Shown one piece after another: positions 63,085 through 64,000 of a DNA stretch of 64,000 bases. This DNA is from Kordia algicida (GTDB taxonomy: Bacteria; Bacteroidota; Bacteroidia; Flavobacteriales; Flavobacteriaceae). The stretch lies in assembly GCF_051013375.1 (NCBI RefSeq), contig NZ_CP142125.1; one strand, written 5' to 3'. The notes beneath the pieces are model-generated. The model was not told the DNA's origin, searched no databases, and was given only the letters and a program-made list of their open reading frames with translations. The position numbers and the translations under genes were made by a program. Each line of letters begins with the position of its first letter. Positions within the stretch are counted from its first letter, which is position 1.

Positions 63085-63438
63085 ATGTTTTGTGTTGTTC
63101 ACTTTTTGTTGTTTGTTGTTCTTTTCTTTGCTTGTCCAAAGAAAATGAACCAAAAGAAATGGCTCTTTTATAAGGAGTTTTTATTCCTTTTTTAGAAAAG
63201 TAATAAAACCGTGACTTAAATCCTAAATCCACTACTCTGCATAAGAGATTTTACTTCAAAATGCATTTCAATTATTTTGAAAAAGTAATGAAATCATAGT
63301 TAAAAATTTATTATTCTTATAATTTTTATTACGTCTTTGCGAGCATTTGCAAAAACTCGTGGTAATCAGTTTCTTAAAAAGTAAGATATCATGGTTTTGA
63401 ACCTCAGTTCTCAATTCTAATATCTCAATACTAATTAC
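63085..63438. repeat. Spacer with diverged MITE-like fragment and GTCTTTGCGAG fragment
   Basis: 63119-63220 matches, with gaps, the centre of the MITE-like repeat (CTTTGCTTGTCCAAAGAAAA). 63331-63380 matches the left half of the GTCTTTGCGAG palindromic element. No gene seen. Confidence 0.6.
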
Positions 63439-64000
63439 TTATAAATACTGTTTGTAATTTGGTAATTTTGGACGTGTTTTTATTCCTTCTTGAAGGATTG
63501 ATAACACATGTTCTCTTTCTGTTCCTATGAGTGGTAATCTTGGTTCACGCACGTTTTCTGTTCCGATTCCTGTTGCAACTTCTGCTAGTTTGATGTTTTG
63601 TACCAATTTCGTATTGATATCTAATTCTAATATTGGTAAAAACCATCTGTAAATTGCGATTGCTTCTTCGGTTTTTCCAGCTTTGGCTAATGCATAAATG
63701 GCTACCGTTTCTGCGGGAAATGCACATACTAAACCAGCAACCCAACCTTCTGCACCAATGAGCATACTTTCGAGTGCTAATGTATCAACTCCGCATAGAA
63801 TTGCCAATCGGTCGCCAAAACGATTTTTGATTCGTGTAATGTTCGAAATGTCTCGTGTAGATTCTTTTACTGCTTGAATGTTTGGACAATCGTTTAGTAG
63901 TTCTTCAAACATGTCGAGCGTAACTTCAATTCCATAATCTACAGGATTGTTGTAAATCATAATTGGCAAATCGGTACTATTTGCAACCGATCTGAAATAA
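63439..64000 (-). CDS. DapA-family aldolase/deaminase, hydroxyproline pathway, partial
   Basis: The gene runs off the right edge; its start is outside the window. The available 187 C-terminal residues are of the dihydrodipicolinate synthase family: IMIYNNPVDYG, with the catalytic-area Tyr, the Schiff-base Lys in IQAVKESTRD, and CGVDTLALESMLIGAEGWVAG. In this cluster it should be 1-pyrroline-4-hydroxy-2-carboxylate deaminase (LhpC type), which yields ketoglutarate semialdehyde. It is transcribed towards the aldehyde dehydrogenase. I infer the substrate from neighbours. Confidence 0.85.
   Translation of the reverse strand, partial: YFRSVANSTDLPIMIYNNPVDYGIEVTLDMFEELLNDCPNIQAVKESTRDISNITRIKNRFGDRLAILCGVDTLALESMLIGAEGWVAGLVCAFPAETVAIYALAKAGKTEEAIAIYRWFLPILELDINTKLVQNIKLAEVATGIGTENVREPRLPLIGTEREHVLSILQEGIKTRPKLPNYKQYL

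Overview
The window is chromosomal DNA from a low-GC member of the Bacteroidota, most likely a marine Flavobacteriaceae; the genus is my guess (Kordia-like) and the sequence does not prove it. The support is AT-rich codon use, many short lipoproteins with a Bacteroidota-style lipobox, a type IX secretion (T9SS) C-terminal sorting domain, TonB-dependent receptors with a carboxypeptidase-like N-terminal domain, promoters of the TTG-N19/20-TAnnTTTG type, and DUF families common in this group. I see no rRNA, tRNA, CRISPR array, integrase or insertion sequence. One structural RNA is clear, the SRP RNA at 40447-40540.

Layout. 1-4007: 3' part of an ABC-F ATPase, a methyltransferase and a GT-C-like membrane protein. 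4104-8236: TonB receptor and a PQQ sugar dehydrogenase/cytochrome c fusion. 8401-12222: small secreted protein, HipA-like kinase/DUF3037 pair, frameshifted M20 peptidase, GIY-YIG-like protein. 12494-17318: S41 peptidase bounded by an inverted repeat, then an acetolactate-synthase-like/aldehyde dehydrogenase operon. 17532-28564: recG, VOC protein, DUF2911-TPR, DUF4174, T9SS nuclease, TlpA, DUF2200 and an unknown protein. 28658-36062: pheT, a 50-residue double-glycine leader peptide, an ABC-F protein, a thioredoxin-like lipoprotein and transaldolase. 36505-48340: small membrane and DUF genes, SRP RNA, glutaminyl cyclotransferase, YggS, an exonuclease/GIY-YIG fusion, DUF3857, a potassium channel, miaA and a cupin. 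48412-53347: RprXY-like two-component system, coaE, a frameshifted YbbR gene and a family 2 glycosyltransferase. 53458-58046: an orphan DUF4157 protein and, divergently, a two-gene Septu-like module. 58656-64000: a trans-4-hydroxy-L-proline catabolic cluster running off the right edge.

The most interesting part is 54781-58046. An HNH domain fused to a RecF/SMC-like ATPase is followed 2 bases later by a stand-alone HNH protein of the same family. The fused HNH has Arg where the stand-alone copy has its catalytic-position His. It looks like a variant of the Septu (PtuA/PtuB) anti-phage system. Second is the small GG-leader, four-cysteine peptide at 31694-31846, which standard gene callers could miss.

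The hydroxyproline genes give a coherent route: epimerase (60384-61391), FAD D-hydroxyproline dehydrogenase (58656-59930), DapA-family deaminase (63439-64000, partial) and ketoglutarate semialdehyde dehydrogenase (61501-63084), ending at 2-oxoglutarate.

Intergenic regions are unusually rich in dispersed non-coding repeats: a MITE-like element with terminal inverted repeats, a palindromic GTCTTTGCGAG family, a gene-end repeat that forms the C-terminus of one enzyme, and short hairpin repeats. Two genes carry single-base homopolymer frameshifts, either recent mutations or assembly errors.
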